From Stichopus chloronotus (Eukaryota > Echinodermata > Holothuroidea > Aspidochirotida > Stichopodidae): a stretch of DNA of 64,000 nucleotides. Position numbers and translations under genes: made by a program. The DNA lies in assembly GCA_021234535.1 (NCBI GenBank), contig CM037850.1:14941114-15005113 (forward strand). Reading direction: 5' to 3'. The notes under the pieces are model-generated. The model did not search any database, had not been told where the DNA came from, and worked only from the letters and a program-made list of their open reading frames with translations. Positions 1 through 11,099 of the stretch are shown here, in pieces (the stretch's first letter is position 1; each line of letters opens with the position of its first letter).

Positions 1-3000
1 GTTACCGGTTCTAAGCTACCGCTCGATTGGTGTAGAGGGCAGCGCCAGGGGTCATTCTCGACAGTGGGAGGGATTCTCAGATCTCACTGGACAGCTACCG
101 CCCGCCTCAAGCTGAGCAGCCCCCAGACAGTAAGGTGTTGTCCCGCCACAGTCTGCCTTCTTCATTGGGTGTATGGAGATCAGGAGTTATCCAACAAGCA
201 GACTGCAACCTTCGCACCAGACAACTACAAGAATTATATCAAGAAATCAGCCCTACAACTGGACTGTTGGAACGTACGGACTAGGATGACCGGCCTCTCT
301 GCAGACCCCCAAGACATCAGCCACTCCAGAAAGACTGCTGTCATTAACGATAAGCTTAAGAGGCTCCATGTGGACATTGCCGCCCTACAGGAAACACGTC
401 CGGCCAATTCTGGATCATTGAAGGAGAAAGACTACATATTTTTCTAGCAAGGAAAGAGATTTGATCAACCACGCAAACACGGAGTGGGTTTCGCAGTGCG
501 GAACAGCTTGCTGAACAAGGCAGAACCAGGCAGCAACGGCTCGGAGACGCTCCTCGCCCTTCGTCTCAACACCACAACAGGTCCTGTCACCCTCATCAGC
601 GTCTATGCCCCAACACTCTCTGCCACACCAGACACCAAAGACGAGTTTTATGAGAAGCTGACAGCCACCATCAGCAGCATCTCTAGCAAGGAGCAACTTG
701 TCCTCTTGGGTGACTTCAACGCCAGAGTGGGCGCCGATCACGACTCGTGGCCCTTGTGCATTGGACAGTTTGGCATCGGCAAGATGAATGACACTGCCCA
801 GAGGCTGCTTGAACTATGGGCCTTCCACAACTTGTGCATAGCCAACACCTTCTTCAAGACCAAGCCCCAGCACAAGGTCTCCTGGAGACACCCACGCTCA
901 AAGCACTGGCACCAGTTGGACCTCATTCTGGTCAGACGAACTGCCATTAAGAACATCCTACATACGCGCTCTTACCACAGCGCTGATTGCGACACAGACC
1001 ACTCATTGGTTTGCTGTAAGATCAAGCTTCAGCCCAAGAGGTTCCACCGAAGCAAGAAGCAAGGGAACTATCGCAGTGATACCAGCACGATGGACCAAGC
1101 AGATCTTGTGGATCAGTTTGCTGAGCGTTTCAAGAACAAACTGGCAACCTCACAGACCAGTGACCCTGCCACAGAGAAGTGGGCGACACTGAGGGACTCC
1201 ATGTACTGCATTGCCTTGGACACCTTTGGGAAAAAGACCTCCAAGACACAAGACTGGTTTGAGGCAAAATCTAAAAAGATGAAACCTGCCATCGAAGCTA
1301 AACGCCTTGCTCTATCGGAATATAAACGGTCACCCAGTGAGAGAAACCTACAGATCCTACAGGCTGCCAGGAGCAAAGCTCAACAAACCGCCAGACATTG
1401 CGCCAACGAGTATTGGACAGAACTAAGCGATACCATTCAGAGAGCAGCAATCACAGGGAACATCAGAGGGATGTATGATGGCATCAAGAAGGCAATGGGT
1501 CCTGTACAGAACAAGACGGCTCCCCTCAAGTCCACCACTGGGGAAGTCATTACAGACAAGGGGCGGCAGATGGAAAGATGGGTGGAACACTACTCTGACC
1601 TCTACTCAAAGCAGAACATTGTAATGCCAGCAGCCCTTGATGCAATTGAGTGCCTGCCTGTCATGGAAGAACTTGACACCATACCAACTACAGAAGAGCT
1701 CAGCAAGGCCATTGACAACTTCAGGGGAAGCCCCCGGCAGTGATAGGATGACCCCGACCTGATCAAACACTGCAAAACAACCATATTGCTCCCATTGCAC
1801 GAAGTCCTCTGCCAGTGCTGGAAAGAAAGATCACAGGACATGACAGACGCCAAGATCATCACCCTCTACAAGAACAAGGGCTAGCGAAGTGACTGCAACA
1901 ACTACAGAGGCATATCACTACTCAGCATTGTGGGCAAAGGCTTCGCTAGGGTCATCTTGGTCTGCCTGCAGAAACTTGCTGAACGTGTCTACCCTGAGTC
2001 GCAGTGCGGTTTCCGAGCTGAGAGATCAACAGTTGACATGGTCTTCTCCCTCCGTCAGCTTCAGGAGAAGTGCAGAGAACAGCAGATGCCCCTGTTTGTT
2101 GCTTTTATCAATCTCACCAAGGCGTTTGACCTTGTCAGCAGAGAGGGTCTCTTCAATATCCTACCTACAGTATGATTGGCTGCCCACCCACGCTGCAGAG
2201 CTTGATTGAGTCCTTCCACAGAGATATGCAAGGGACTGTGCAGTTCAACGGCAGCACTTCTGAACCCTTCAACATCCGCAGCGGAGTCAAGCAGGGCTGC
2301 GTTCTCGCTCCCACACTCTTCGGGATCTTCTTTGCTCTGCTTCTGAAGCATGCATTTGGTTCATCAGAAGAAGGGATTTACCTGCGTACAAGATCGGATG
2401 GCAGGTTATTCAACCTCGCTCACCTCAGAGCCAAGACCAAAGTGCGTAAAGTCCTTATCAGAGACATGCTTTTAGGCAACGATGCGGCAGTAGTTACCCA
2501 CACCCAGCGTGACCTTCAGTCTCTGATAGACCAGTTTTCCAAGGCACACAAGGACTTTGGGCTGACCATCTGCCTGAAGAAGACAAACATTCTGGGACAA
2601 GTTACTGGTTCACCACCAACCATCACCATCGACAACCATGAGCTTGAAACAGTCCACCAGTTCACCTATCTTGGTTCCACTGTCACTGACGGCCTCTCCT
2701 TAGACACAAATATTGATAAGAGAATTGGAAAGGCAGCAACAACCATTGCACGTCTCAGAACACGTGTATGGACCAACCCCAAGCTGACTGTGAAGACCAA
2801 GATGGCAGTGTACAGCGCCTGTGCCATTAGCACACTGCTCTATGGCAAAGAGGCATGGACCACGTACGCCAGGCAGGAAAGGCGCCTGAACACTTTCCAC
2901 ACCAGAAGCATCTGCCATATCCTGGGAATATCATGGCAAGACAAGGTGCCCAACACTGAGGTCCTGCCTCGTGCAGGACTGCCCAGCATGTACACACTAC

Positions 3001-3540
3001 TCAGACAATGCAGACTCCATTAGCTAGGCCACGTCCACCGCGTGCAAGATGGCCGCATTCCCAAAGACCTCCTGTACGGTGAGCTGGCCTCTGGAAGAAG
3101 ACCCACCAGGCAGCCACAGCTACAGTACCGAGATGTCGTGAAGCGTGACATGGAAGCCATAGCTATCAACACGTCCTCCTGGGAGAGCCTGGCATCCAAC
3201 TGAACCAAGTGGAGCTGCACCCTGTCCAACCACCTCGAGTCAGGGGAGGTGAAGCTGGCACAAGCTGCAACAGAGAGACGGGCCCGCAGGAAACATAGCG
3301 ACAGATCTAACAGACCAATGACGGAATATGCATGCGATATCTGCAACAGAGACTGCCTCTCATGCATCGGCCTCTACAGCCACAGACAACGATGCTTCAG
3401 CTGAACAGACACCTAGGATGCTACCCATGGTCAACTCTGACTGATGGAGGCCTACACATTTCTGGGTATGTAGCCATCAGATGGTATAGAGCGGTTAATA
3501 ATGCATGCCATGAGTATATTATTAAAAACAAAACGTAAAA
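1..3540 (+). mobile_element. Degenerate non-LTR retrotransposon (LINE), APE-type, 5' end possibly outside window
   Basis: A single polyprotein can be followed from about 250 to 3404: apurinic-type endonuclease, reverse transcriptase, then a Cys/His finger. The design resembles the proteins often annotated as craniofacial-development-protein-2-like or endonuclease-reverse transcriptase in fish and marine invertebrates (RTE/jockey-superfamily LINEs); the exact clade is unresolved. The roughly 135 bp after the last stop has no poly-A, and no target duplication can be shown because the 5' end is at or beyond the window edge. Many disabling changes mean this copy cannot move. Confidence 0.9.
64..3404 (+). 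pseudogene. LINE endonuclease/reverse transcriptase ORF, broken
   Basis: The endonuclease part (about 256-1030) keeps the expected residues: WNVRT near its start, LQETR, GDFNAR, DLILVRR and DTDHSLV. RT blocks follow: NNYRGISLL, QCGFRAERST, FVAFINLTKAFD and, after a frameshift near 2165-2175, IRSGVKQGCVLAPTLFG and FTYLGST. The usual FADD box reads LGND at 2472-2483, so the polymerase would be inactive. A C2H2-like finger (CDICNRDC...HRQRC, 3333-3395) closes the ORF at TGA 3402-3404. In-frame stops lie at 445-447, 1741-1746, 1882-1884, 3021-3023 and 3201-3203; those at 445, 3021 and 3201 sit where Trp is expected from sense (TGG to TAG/TGA). Reading frame 1 is used up to 2175 and frame 3 afterwards. 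It is an old copy. Confidence 0.92.
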
Positions 3541-3879
3541 ATTTAGAGTTCAACAGTGACTGAAAACAGTGGAACTGATACCAGTGTTGTAGTATGGGCT
3601 ATTTGTCAAACAGTGTCCCTGTCTGTGACGATCACTGAGTTTGTTGCAAATAAAGCAATCTAGAGAGTAAAATCTTTCTGAACAGTTTTAAGGATTTGTA
3701 AGGATTAGTTGACGTAAATGATGTGAGTGAATGCTATTGACCGGGAATCTCCTAATAAAATACCTTTGGAATAATTGAAGAGATTATCATTGCTCAGTTT
3801 CGTGGGCCATACAGTATTAGCATAAAATTAAATTCACACCTGGCATCTGACATTCTCTTTTTGTATTTCTTCTGTCATG
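3541..3879. other. Non-coding stretch
   Basis: No coding potential or recognisable repeat seen between the end of the LINE and the palindrome. Confidence 0.5.
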
Positions 3880-4242
3880 GTGTTACAACTGCAAATGTAG
3901 AAAATCCCAGCAAATGCAATATCAACCGCTAATGTAGCACACTAAACCGGTAATGTAGTAAACTCCCCTCTAATGTAGAAAAATCAACAGCTTAGGTAGT
4001 AAAATCTCTCCCCACAAATGTAGAACCATCCAACAGCAAATGTAGTTCTACATTTGCGGGGAGCAATTTCCATAAGTATATTTGCTGTTGGTTCGTTCTG
4101 CATTTGCAGGGAACTATTTCAACTACATAAGCTGTTGATTTTGCTACCTTAACGGGGAGTTTACTACATATGTGGTTGAGTGTGCTACATTAGCAATCGA
4201 TACTACATTTGCTGGGATTTTCTACATTTGCAGTTGTAACAC
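3880..4242. repeat. 363-bp imperfect palindrome built from an AATGTAG motif
   Basis: The left end (GTGTTACAACTGCAAATGTA...) reappears as its reverse complement at the right end, finishing ...CAGTTGTAACAC at 4242. Matching blocks continue inward in the same order on both arms (CTAATGTAGCACACT, GTAGTAAACTCCCC, AAATCAACAGCTTA, CCAACAGCAAA). The centre near 4047 holds a tight 22-bp hairpin, GCAAATGTAG-TT-CTACATTTGC (4036-4057). Each arm contains many copies of (A)AATGTAG spaced roughly 20-30 bp. The form suits a foldback/MITE-like DNA element; no ORF and no clear target duplication are visible. Confidence 0.9.
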
Positions 4243-4752
4243 ATTACATTCTTGACATCATTCTTCTTTTGAAGTTGAGAATACACACCAATGAGTTGAA
4301 AATCTCACCCCTGCTCTGTCCAGGTTTGATTTTACACACTTAACTCACAGCAAATCAACGGAGGAGCTCAAAAAACTGCTGCCGCCTGCACCAATCCAAA
4401 CAAAGGATCAAATGTCTCTAAATTAAGTACTGTGCAAAACTATGGGGAAAGATCTGCCTTTTCCAGGTTTCAGGCACTTTTTTGGTCAATAATTTAAAAA
4501 AGGACTTATTACACATATTTTTTCACTTTACTTAGTACATCCTTTGCTTACATACATAGAAACATGATGGAGAAGTTTGATACACATTGACAATTGATCG
4601 AGACCCTGACATTTTAAAAGAATATCAGAATGCCCAGCTAGCCAGGCAATATCTCGATACAAATTATGTATTGAAGTAAAAGGCAGAATCACTTCTGTGC
4701 ATGAAAATCTAAAAACTCACCTCGTTTGGATATTTACAAAAGACTCACTTAC
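4243..4752. other. Non-coding stretch
   Basis: AT-rich sequence with no supported gene. If the exon-like block at 4753-5013 is real, this would be its downstream intron on the minus strand. Confidence 0.4.
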
Positions 4753-5013
4753 CTGTTTCATCACAAAAAATGCACTCTCATCTACCATGAAAGGGGACTG
4801 GTAACCTTTAACACCACCCTTAGCACCTTCCAGCCTAATGACAAAATAGCGACTAATTCCAATGAAGTAACGAGTAGACCTGATGTGCTAGGTAACGAGG
4901 GAGTGGTGTGCGCACCATCACAGCTCCACTCCTGTCCCCTGCAGTGCAGGGGATTGCTGCATTGAGCTGTAATGAGCAACATCGAGCGCCGCTCCCCCAT
5001 TACGGGTCGGCAC
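4753..5013 (-). other. Exon-like segment with consensus splice sites at both ends
   Basis: Read on the minus strand, the block follows a strong acceptor (TTTTTCCTTGCAG, ending at 5014) and ends in GAAACAG followed by GTAAGTGAG, a near-perfect donor at 4752. It is 261 bp, a multiple of three. One frame (second base of the exon onward) stays open for about 73 codons until a TAG some 40 bp before the donor; the other two stop early, so coding status is doubtful. It contains the inverted block CCCCTGCA/TGCAGGGG near 4936-4952. It lies 150 bp downstream of the DIRS RNase H end in the same orientation and may be a 3' exon or 3' UTR of that element. I do not recognise a domain. Confidence 0.4.
4765..4880 (+). 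repeat. Dispersed repeat, copy 1 (partner at 10295-10420, minus)
   Basis: This stretch aligns without gaps through GGTAACCTTTAACACCACCC against the minus strand of 10295-10420 (GTACCTTTAACACCGCCC), and the similarity continues on both sides for a total of about 115 bp at an eye estimate of 70-75%. Translated in the matching frame, both read ...HHxKC..IY....xTFNT.L. Family unknown. Confidence 0.6.
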
Positions 5014-5164
5014 CTGCAAGGAAAAAGACAACATACATAACATTATAACAGAGAATACATAGATAACTGTTCACTTAACAGAGGCATAATGAATGCATAA
5101 CGAATGAATGACTGCTAACTTAACAAATGCAAGCACGACATTTGTAAAAATATGTGAATATGCT

Positions 5165-7093
5165 TTTTCTTTCTTCGCGAATAGGTCTATGCAAGGCTTC
5201 CCCCACCAACAGAAGAGGTTGTCACACATGCTCTGGGATACCGACCATTCACTGGGGTTGCTGATCCCAATGGATAGGGCGTCCGTTAGGACTTTGCCTT
5301 CCCCTGCTATGTGTGAGGCTGTTATGGAGATATCCTTGGCTTTCGCCCACAGAGGGTTTGAGACTGCCTAACAAAGGGAGGGGGAGTGTGCACCTCCCTG
5401 TCTGTTGATATACGTCACCGTTATCATGTTGTCTGAGAACACCATCACAAGATGGCCTTGCAAGTTGTGTTTGAAGGCTTTGAGGCCATTCTCAATGGCC
5501 TTGTGCTCCAGATGGTTGATGTGAAGGGTCCTTTCTGTCCAAGACCATTCCCTGGCCAGTGCTTGGTCCTGCCAACGAGCTTCCCCAACCGTGTGGAGAG
5601 GAGTCCCTGGTCATTAAAGTTAGGGGGTGATCTAGATGGAAGGGAACCCCTTTGGACCAGTTGCTGACCTCAGCCCACCATTGCATGTGATTCAGAATCT
5701 CCTCCTGTAAGCGGAACCATCGTCGCCGTGTTTTCCAACTCCTGTTGGTAAACCTTAAGCAGATGGATCTAGAGTGGACGCATTCATAACCTGAAGAATT
5801 CCACTACGTCTACCAGGCTTGCCATGAGGCCAAGTACCCTGAGCCAGATGAGAGCTTTCGGGGATGCCTGCAGGATGGACGACACCACCTCTGTTAGAGA
5901 CCGTATTCTGTCCTGAGAATGAAGAGCTAGGCCTCCCTCGGGTCCAGGATGACGCCTAAGAATGGAACCTGCTGGGACGGGACTAGGCTGGACTTCCTGA
6001 GGTACACACTGAGGGCCAGTGTGTCCAATGTGAGGGACATGTTCCTCTCTGCTTGCCGCTTCGACTCTTCTATTATCAGCCAGTCATCCAGATATGCGAA
6101 GACTGGGACCCCCAGGGTCCTGTGGTAGGCTACTGTCGCACTCACTGCCCTCATGAAGACTCTTGGTGCGGTCGTGAGGCCAAACGTTGGTGCCCTGAAA
6201 ATGTAGTCTTTCCCTCAGTAGCTGAAGGCTAGGAACCATAGACAGGAGTTGTGTATCGGTACGTGTAGGTGGGCATCCTTGAGGTCAATGCTTGTGGCCC
6301 AAATTCCTTTCCTCTGAGTTGGCAGGATAAAGGACAACATTTCCATTCAAAAATGTTTGGAGTGGACGTAATTATAAATGGGAGGCCTTAGGTATATTAA
6401 AAAGGGGCCACCATGACTCGTCTTTTTTGGTGCTTTGAAAAAAGGATGACCGGAAGAGGGGTACCTCCTCGACCGACACGGGGAAAACAGCATGTTTGGC
6501 CAACACAAATTTCTGACATCAAAGCCTCTCTTTGGCAATCTCCTTGGGGATGGCTGTGGTCTTCCCTCATCCCCCGCAAGCGGGCGTGAGGTGAGCTCGA
6601 TCTAGTAGCCATTCTCAATAACATTGACTACTCAAGGATCCATCCCGATTGATGCCCATGGAAGGGCGAAGTTCATGAGTCTCCCCTGAGTCTCCCCCCA
6701 CCTTGGCGACCTCCAAGATGAGGTGGGCACCCTTAGGGACAGGCGTTGGGCACTGCCCCAGTGGTGGGTTGGCTGTGTTATTGGTCGTCTGTCCACCATA
6801 GCCCCGGTTTGATGAGCCTTGCCAAGAGTTGTTGTTGTAGGCCTTGCCTTTTCATGGCCTCTTGAACCTCTTTGTTGGCCCCTGTGGCCACATCTGTTGC
6901 CTCTGTTGCCTTGGTCGCCTCTGTTTCTATCACAACCGCAGTCTGTGGGCTGGAGTCTGAAATAAGACTTCACTAGTATCTCTTTCCTGGAAACCTCCTC
7001 CTGGAGACAGACTGAAATTGGCCTGCAAAGAGGTCCCGGCCTCTGAAAGGGAGGGAGAGCATTCGAGATGTAGATTCTGCAGACACCCACCAA
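5165..7093 (-). pseudogene. DIRS reverse transcriptase / RNase H remnants
   Basis: RT motifs run from VGGRL (near 6700) to the catalytic YLDD at 6083-6094, which is intact. An in-frame TGA (plus 6215-6217) interrupts ...LAFSY*GKDYIFRAPTFG. Further frame changes lie near 6620, 6540-6350 and below 5927. The RNase H part appears as ...ASHIAGEGKVLTDALS... and ends at PCIDLFA. Upstream (7100-6760) is a Gly/Arg/Asn-rich linker. The retained YLDD shows a polymerase lineage, but the gene is unreadable. Confidence 0.85.
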
Positions 7094-7430
7094 ATGGCCG
7101 AGACGACATTTTCCCTTCTTGTGGCGATGGATTTCACCAAGACTCTGGCCAATTGATCAAAAGTCAGTCTTGCATGGGGGCCAAATAAGAAAAGGAACTG
7201 GCCAATGTCCCGTCTGGGGACCTGGTGTTCATCCTGCGGGAGCTACTGGTGGTGTTGCATCATCAGTTCAGCCAAAAGCACGAAAATCGATGCCTGGTTC
7301 ATCCCCACTTGAGACGCCTGGTCTAAGTCCCAACGGACCTCTTCTAGTTTCCTCTAGGGTGCCAGATGTCATACCTTGTGCGACAGGGAACCTTTCTCTC
7401 CCCTCTTGTGGGATGGGAAAGACCGGGCGA

Positions 7431-8627
7431 CTAGTTCCCCGCATTCGGTGGACCCTCTGGAGATGGAAGGCTGGGATTCCTCTGGTATTTCGAAGAACGG
7501 TGTTGCCTGAAGATGTCGGCTATTCTGGTGATCAAATGCAAAGAGATCAAGGATCCAGAGTCGGGTATGTCCTCTGTTGAGGAATCCTTGGCAGAAGTGA
7601 AGTCCTGGAAGTCCTCATCTGGATCCTCTCTCTCTTTGAGGCGCAAGAGTGCCGACAAAGCCTGACAGTCCAGAGTATCATCATCGTGCCACGTAACTGA
7701 GGCCAGAGCCGAGAACAATGTGTTCCCTCTTTGTGGGTCCGAGAAAGGACTGTCTTCCGGGGCCGAAGGGCTTGGAGTCGTTGTGGATGGCGGGGGTCTT
7801 GGACTTGGGCTAGTTCTCTTCCCCTCTCCAGGAGTGGGGCCAGGAGTCCAGTGAACTTTGAGAGCCAGGCCGGTTCCTCTTGGTGGGATGGCCTCCTGCG
7901 TCTGCTGCCAGAGTCAAAATCCAAGTGGTTAACTCCTCTCCTCTTCCTCCTAGATGATCTCTTTGGTGATCGTGACCAGGAACGTGACCATGATTTTGAT
8001 CAAGTACAGGACCAGCTGACACTTCTTCTCCTACTGGAAACCTTCCTACTGTCACGCTTAGCATTCACCATCACCTGCAACTCCTCTTCAAGTCCAGTGT
8101 TCAGGTCCGGTGTTCGGGTCCAGCGCTGGAGGCCAGGAAGCTGTCGGAGTCAGCACCTGGGTTGGTGTTGGTTCCACAGAAGTGGAAACCTGCTTCTTCC
8201 TTGGGGCCTTCACCTTCGACGAGGGTAACAGCTTTCTCTTGTTTTGTCTGGTCGGTGTGGATCCAGACAACGCCGGTACCAAAGGCCGCTCACAACTTTC
8301 CTGCTGCAGTGGCCAGGTTTCTTCCTCTATACTTGCATTTGGAGCACTCACTTCTGGAGTGGAGCCGGTGCCTGCCCTCGGGTCCGAGAGACTGCTCAGG
8401 TCCGAGTCTGGGAGCTGATCGAGTTGGATTCTGAGCTGATTGGACTGGCCATCCAGCCACAATTCCAGTCCTGACCATTGAGCGGGGAAAAAAATTGATA
8501 CAGATTTCCCAGGGGTCTCTTCTCAAACAGATACCGCACTTGGGGCACTGATGATGGTTGTCCAAACCTCTGCCTGGTCTAAAGACCAAACACGTAAGGC
8601 AACAGCGAACAGCTCTAGAAGCTATAC
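7431..8627 (-). pseudogene. DIRS Gag-like ORF remnants
   Basis: The first about 100 codons include a zinc-binding-like run C-C-L-T-C...H-H-Q-C-P-K-C-G-I-C (about 8600-8520), typical of DIRS/Ngaro Gag. A low-complexity Ser/Pro/Arg/Lys-rich middle follows (8460-7930, partly arginine-serine repeats), then a segment WLSKFTGLLAPLLERGRELAQ and an acidic tail ALSALLRLKEREDPDEDF ending at a stop near 7431. At least three frames are needed, so it is disrupted. The long plus-strand ORFs over 7119-8474 are its shadows. Confidence 0.65.
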
Positions 8628-8639
8628 CTGAAAGAAACA

Positions 8640-9600
8640 GTAAGGCAAATACAACTAAACCACATACGGTTCCTAATACATGGGTGGCAATCACACCCTC
8701 CAACAAGACCACAAGGATGATACAATAGTAATACAAGAGCCCAAGGGCACTCTGGTTCTTTGCACAGATGGAGAGCAAATAATGTTAATTATGAAGTAGA
8801 AGGGAGCATATTGCATTATTTTGTACAATAGCCTATATGGTCCATTTCTGACCATGAACTCTCACTTTTGTAACATAAAATCTGTAGAGAGAGAAACATA
8901 TTTCATGCTTCTATAAAATGGCCCATTTCAGACATTGGACCCCAAACATGACAAACATGCACCCACATGAAACCACTTCCATAGCACTAATGTGACCAAC
9001 CATCAACAGTGTTACATACAATCTGTGAGAGAAGAAGTATTTTGCATGATTTCACAACTGCCTAGGGGCACTATGGTTCCTTGTACTTGGAATATACATA
9101 CTGTAAAATGATATACCTGAGTTCATAAATATCAAAGAAGCCATTTCAATTAATGCAATATATTGAAGATGTTGATTTCTGCAATATACAGCAATATCCC
9201 ATTCATTTTACAAAACATAAACAGCTGTGCATTTCTCATTTCAAGAAGGGGCTCTGCAAATTGCAATATGGCTTATCCCATCTATGCCCCTTTAATATAA
9301 ACTGATAGTATGCCCTGGGGAGAACTACTGGGGTCTAGTTTAAACTAATAAGAACAGCAACTGACTTATTTCCTTTCATTGTTACCTGCCCACCTCACTA
9401 ATTGAAAAGACGCTTACATGAATGCACACATTAGCACTCAGGCACGGGGAGGTAAACTGATCCAGCCAAAACTTGTCTGGTGTTACCATCTACAGTAGTG
9501 CAAACAACACTGCTTCTTTTTCATTTGATCAAGAAATTGCTAACTCAAGCAGTACTTTAATGATGCACTGGAGGGGGACTGATAGTACATATGAGCATCC
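8640..9600. other. Non-coding; weak internal repeats
   Basis: No gene seen. Three diverged copies of a motif like AGAAGNAGCATATTTTGCATNATTTTACAA followed by a GCCTAT/GCCCAT block occur near 8797, 8887 and 9032, suggesting old tandem duplication. If the acceptor at 8628 is used, the lower part is intron or 5' leader of the DIRS element. Confidence 0.4.
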
Positions 9601-9634
9601 ATACTATAAGGTTTTCAGACTTTTGCCCCCAGTT

Positions 9635-9858
9635 CCCCCAGATGACCTTTGACCTCCACCAAAAACGATAGGGCAAACCTTCTTAATATGGCGAACCTAC
9701 ATACCAAGTTTGACTTTTATCTGACTTTCCCCTATTGAGTTAGAGCGATCCTAAGCAAGTGTCACAGATGCACACACACACATACACACACCCTCACACA
9801 GACACACACGCCAACCTGACTGCATGGGTTCCTTTGCTGACGCAAGGAACCAAAAAGT
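9635..9858 (+). mobile_element. Composite repeat: AGGTCA-type unit + CA microsatellite + terminal hairpin, copy 1
   Basis: One unit begins GATGACCTTTGACCTCCACC (9641-9660) and runs through ATATGGCGAACCTACATACC... into a CA-rich run (9768-9810). It ends with the hairpin GGTTCCTTTGC-TGA-CGCAAGGAACC (9827-9851) followed by AAAAA. The larger copy at 11556-12064 has the same order, including a hairpin with nearly the same stem, so the two are the same element type. Confidence 0.75.
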
Positions 9859-9859
9859 A

Positions 9860-10284
9860 ATGATGCCCAGGCCATACGAAACACTAGGTTATAAACACTA
9901 ACGAAAGAGGAGAGAAAAGCCTCTTAACGAACAAGGGGAGAAACTTCCTGGTATGAGCGGACAAGTTTGAGCCTTTCAGGAATGTTAGAGCCAATGGCTA
10001 GGCACAAATGATAAAACAAGTACACCAAAGGTATACAATGTAATAATTACAAAAGTTACCGCAACTAGGCCCTGCGTAATGAAAGGGCGTAAAATAATGT
10101 GGCATGAGCCGAAAATTTTATGACCCAAATTTTTCACAGAAAGGACAGGATACTTAGCAGTAATTGGCGCATTCTTGCAGGAAATGAGTTCCACAAGCGA
10201 ACTATGAAGTGTAGTTGGTGGAGAAATAAACTTCCGATAATTTTGGATTGAAAATCTGAAAAACCTCCACACTGCTGGCACATA
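9860..10284. other. Non-coding stretch
   Basis: Two overlapping minus-strand open frames of about 100 codons cross this segment, but they carry no recognisable domain and part of one lies in a dispersed repeat. I do not call a gene. Confidence 0.4.
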
Positions 10285-10294
10285 AGGATGGCAG

Positions 10295-10420
10295 AATGGG
10301 AAGAAGGCACTATACCAGTATTAGGCCAGATGGCGCAAAGGGCGGTGTTAAAGGTACCAGTACTCTTGGCACAGTAGATGGGAATGCATTTGTTATGATG
10401 AGACAGTAAGTTAGGGGTGT
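10295..10420 (-). repeat. Dispersed repeat, copy 2 (partner at 4765-4880)
   Basis: On the minus strand it reads ...AAATGCATTCCCATCTACTG...GTACCTTTAACACCGCCC..., matching copy 1 with the same spacing and the same open frame (NKCIPIYC...GTFNTALCAIWPN). The surrounding minus-strand frame is open from 10457 to 10134 and contains CQQCGGFSDFQ. Function not recognised. Confidence 0.6.
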
Positions 10421-10689
10421 AATGTGTGATGTAAATTTGTACATACAACCAGGCCATGATATTAGGTCATGTGTACTACATCAGTAGTATATGTACTGTA
10501 CCTGTTCATAGCTGTACAATGTGACCACTTTCTACCCAAATTCAAAAAACAATTTGGCAAGACAGGGGGAAAACAGCCCTTTGAAATTATAAACAAACAT
10601 ACATTAGGTCACTCCAAAAGACATCAAAATTTTTACTTTTTGGCTCTGGGACCATTTTTGACCTCCTTCCATTTTGTCACAAAAGTCAT

Positions 10690-11090
10690 TTAAGGGAATT
10701 CTCCACCGACAAGACAAGTTAACACAACAAATGAGATTCTATGAGTTAAACATAACAACTTTACCAGAGGGAGCTTCCTTAGACGTGAAATAACACTTTG
10801 AAAGTTGGGCTTCAGCATGAGCCTGAAAATGTGTGACCTAGAACCGACAAATACTGTTTTCCATAGATTGCATTCTTTGTGTTTCTGGCAAGGTCTTGGA
10901 CGCAAGCACTCTTTAGTTGAGAGATTATGAAAACCCCATGAATGTCTACATTCAGTAAGACACTTTTCCCATGTGAAACCAGTGGAGATGTTATTGTAAT
11001 GGACATAAAATTTAATTACTGCTATTTACTTTAATACCCAAGGGATGATAAGCTGTGTAACAGTTCAAAGGTATTTCTATACTTTATTTG
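10690..11090 (-). repeat. About 400-bp dispersed repeat, copy 1 (partner at 49235-49640)
   Basis: The minus strand matches 49235-49640 over long blocks such as GAATGTAGACATTCATGGGG, TTTTCATAATCTCTCAACTA and CACACATTTTCAGGCTC. Similarity holds for about 400 bp and fades beyond both ends. No ORF is shared intact. Possibly a non-autonomous transposon. Confidence 0.88.
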
Positions 11091-11099
11091 TCGGAACCA

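Larger units (their letters stand above)
5165..8627 (-). mobile_element. DIRS-type tyrosine-recombinase retrotransposon, frameshifted, recombinase ORF not seen
   Basis: Reading the minus strand from 8627 gives a Gag-like region, then RT and RNase H in the DIRS1 style: VGGRL and DPWVVNVIENGY (RT start), PFFKAPKK, NNYVHSKHF, TSIDLKDAHLHVPI, APTFGLTTAPRVFMRA, VFAYLDDWLI, and PCIDLFA at the RNase H end (about 5190-5165). Similarity to the family stops abruptly near 5165. No tyrosine recombinase or methylase-like domain is visible, so the 3' part is missing or diverged. The frame changes many times, so it is inactive. A clear acceptor (ACTGTTTCTTTCAG, ending at 8628) precedes the Gag-like exon. 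Confidence 0.87.

Noticed and set aside
7119..8474. Long plus-strand open frames over the DIRS region
   Set aside because: They are antisense shadows of the Gag-like and linker regions, which show family motifs on the minus strand.
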